From the NCBI RefSeq assembly GCF_964204645.1, contig NC_134033.1, forward strand, positions 7,102,231-7,166,230: a stretch of DNA of 64,000 nucleotides. The letters run 5' to 3'. The translations under genes were made by a program, and so were the position numbers. Source of the stretch: Tubulanus polymorphus (lineage: Eukaryota; Nemertea; Palaeonemertea; Tubulaniformes; Tubulanidae). Of this stretch, positions 63,014 through 64,000 are shown piece after piece. Each line of letters opens with the position of its first letter. Position 1 is the stretch's first letter. The notes beneath the pieces were generated by a model, which saw only the letters and a list, made by a program, of their open reading frames with translations, searched no databases and had not been told where the DNA came from.

Positions 63014-64000
63014 TTAATACATAACACTATTCAATTGAGAATTTATGATATTTGATTGCGCGTCAGATATAATATAAATGTGCATTTTGAAATTTTAGTC
63101 TCCTTTTTTCTTTTTCATGAATAATTGTATTCCATCTTTAGTGTTCGGTAATTTCTTCCCAGAACCATGTAATAAGTTATCCTCTGTCGTTCTAAAATCT
63201 AACCATAATGCATATTTATTGCCGGTATAATAATCAATTTGATTAATATTACAATTTTCAGATGATTTAATTTTTTCATTCATAAAATATTTTCTAATTT
63301 CTGGCCATTGTTCTATCATTCTCATTCCTTGACAGAATATTTCATTTCCTATACCTTCGATAGTTATTTCTACTTTTGATATTTCAGGATTATAATAATT
63401 ATCAACCTGTATTGCGCCATTAGAATATGTAGCAATTGTAAAAAATATTAATATACCTTTAATAGATCTTCTTGAGAAGTTGATATTCTCATTGATTATT
63501 TCATCACTTGCATTAATAGTTACAGTTTTAAATGCATCAATATAATCATATAATAATGAAAATCCTTGATTGTATTGAGTTTGAATTATACTTGAAATAT
63601 TTTCATCAGTTACTGTGTCATATTCTAAACATATATTCGATAATTTATAACCCATATCTTTAACAACGCTAGATAATACAATTTCATTAACAGGAGCAAA
63701 TGTTATTTCGAATATAATATCTTCTTGAATTGCATATTTATATAAAGGCGCATTATTATTTATCAATTCAAAGTCTAATGGAATTTTATATTTGCTTCCA
63801 TAAATCTTTTTAATCAAATTATCTGCGGTACGAGTTACTATTGCGTCATTAGCTCTTGATCTTAATTTATTAGGGTTTTCTGATTGGATGCCTTGAAATA
63901 TCATATTATTTCTATTTTCTTTTGTTAACCATAAATCTTTATAATGCATAAATAAATTATAATCATCTCAGGAAAAAACTGTTTCTGGTCCAATCTTTAT
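63014..64000 (-). pseudogene. MCP: Major capsid protein, second copy (block B2), two stops, continues beyond window
   Basis: Read leftward, the frame matches the capsid gene of element A very closely, from the IKIGPETVFS region at the window edge to the FKMHIYIIS end. A TGA at 63970-63968 and a TAA at 63097-63095 (both single-base changes relative to A) interrupt it. The natural stop would be at 63016-63014. Apart from these, it is closer to A than the B1 integrase is to its A counterpart. Unlike in A, the next gene in transcription direction is the zinc-finger gene, not the integrase. Confidence 0.88.

Overview
This window looks like invertebrate nuclear DNA. It holds introns with GT-AG borders, a Ty3/Gypsy retrotransposon, a non-LTR retrotransposon, and DNA transposons with PIF/Harbinger, MULE, hAT and P-like signatures, all mixed with satellite arrays. 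Both edges are AT-rich blocks of Polinton/Maverick (adintovirus-like) genes. The host is most likely a marine invertebrate, perhaps a lophotrochozoan, but this is only inferred from the style of the repeats.

Layout. 1-9700 (element A): a tightly packed, AT-rich viral-type gene row. In order it holds the end of a probable penton gene, three small membrane proteins, two larger conserved virion-type proteins, a double jelly-roll major capsid protein, a chromodomain integrase and an A32-like packaging ATPase. After an iteron-like spacer come two more conserved small genes, a conserved non-coding block and two genes on the minus strand. 9700-16400: host-like DNA, a 384-bp tandem array, and LINE fragments, one of them split by a fold-back element. 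16405-26201: a decayed Ty3/Gypsy element with long LTRs, a tRNA-Leu-type primer site, gag, pol and an extra zinc-finger ORF3. 26200-29440: unassigned DNA with direct and 42-bp repeats. 29539-38340: a PIF1-like helicase gene whose intron region carries a 7.85-kb MULE-type transposon encoding PHD, OTU and transposase domains, itself hosting a hAT fragment. 38350-42000: a minus-strand P-like transposase gene, then a PIF/Harbinger unit in which the nuclease lies antisense inside the intron of its MADF/Myb-like partner. 42090-51500: four arrays of a palindromic 30-bp minisatellite, hAT-like MITEs, 165-bp repeats and segmental duplications. 51600-64000: further Polinton material (blocks B1 and B2). 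B1 holds a DNA polymerase B with an internal deletion, two small genes, an integrase and an ATPase broken by a 1.1-kb insertion. B2 holds, on the minus strand, a zinc-finger gene and a second major capsid gene.

Function. The Polinton genes together would encode self-synthesising transposition (PolB, integrase) plus virion assembly (penton, MCP, ATPase, membrane proteins). Element A keeps nearly all visible ORFs open; its only visible break is one nonsense codon in the ATPase. B1 and B2 are clearly pseudogenised. Nearly every A gene starts in the same context, a T-rich TAATTTTTT tract followed by TATAAATG or AATAAATG. This resembles the TAAATG late-promoter grammar of poxviruses and is the most interesting regulatory signal here. 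B1 integrase is visibly more diverged from A than B2 capsid is, so at least two Polinton lineages are present.
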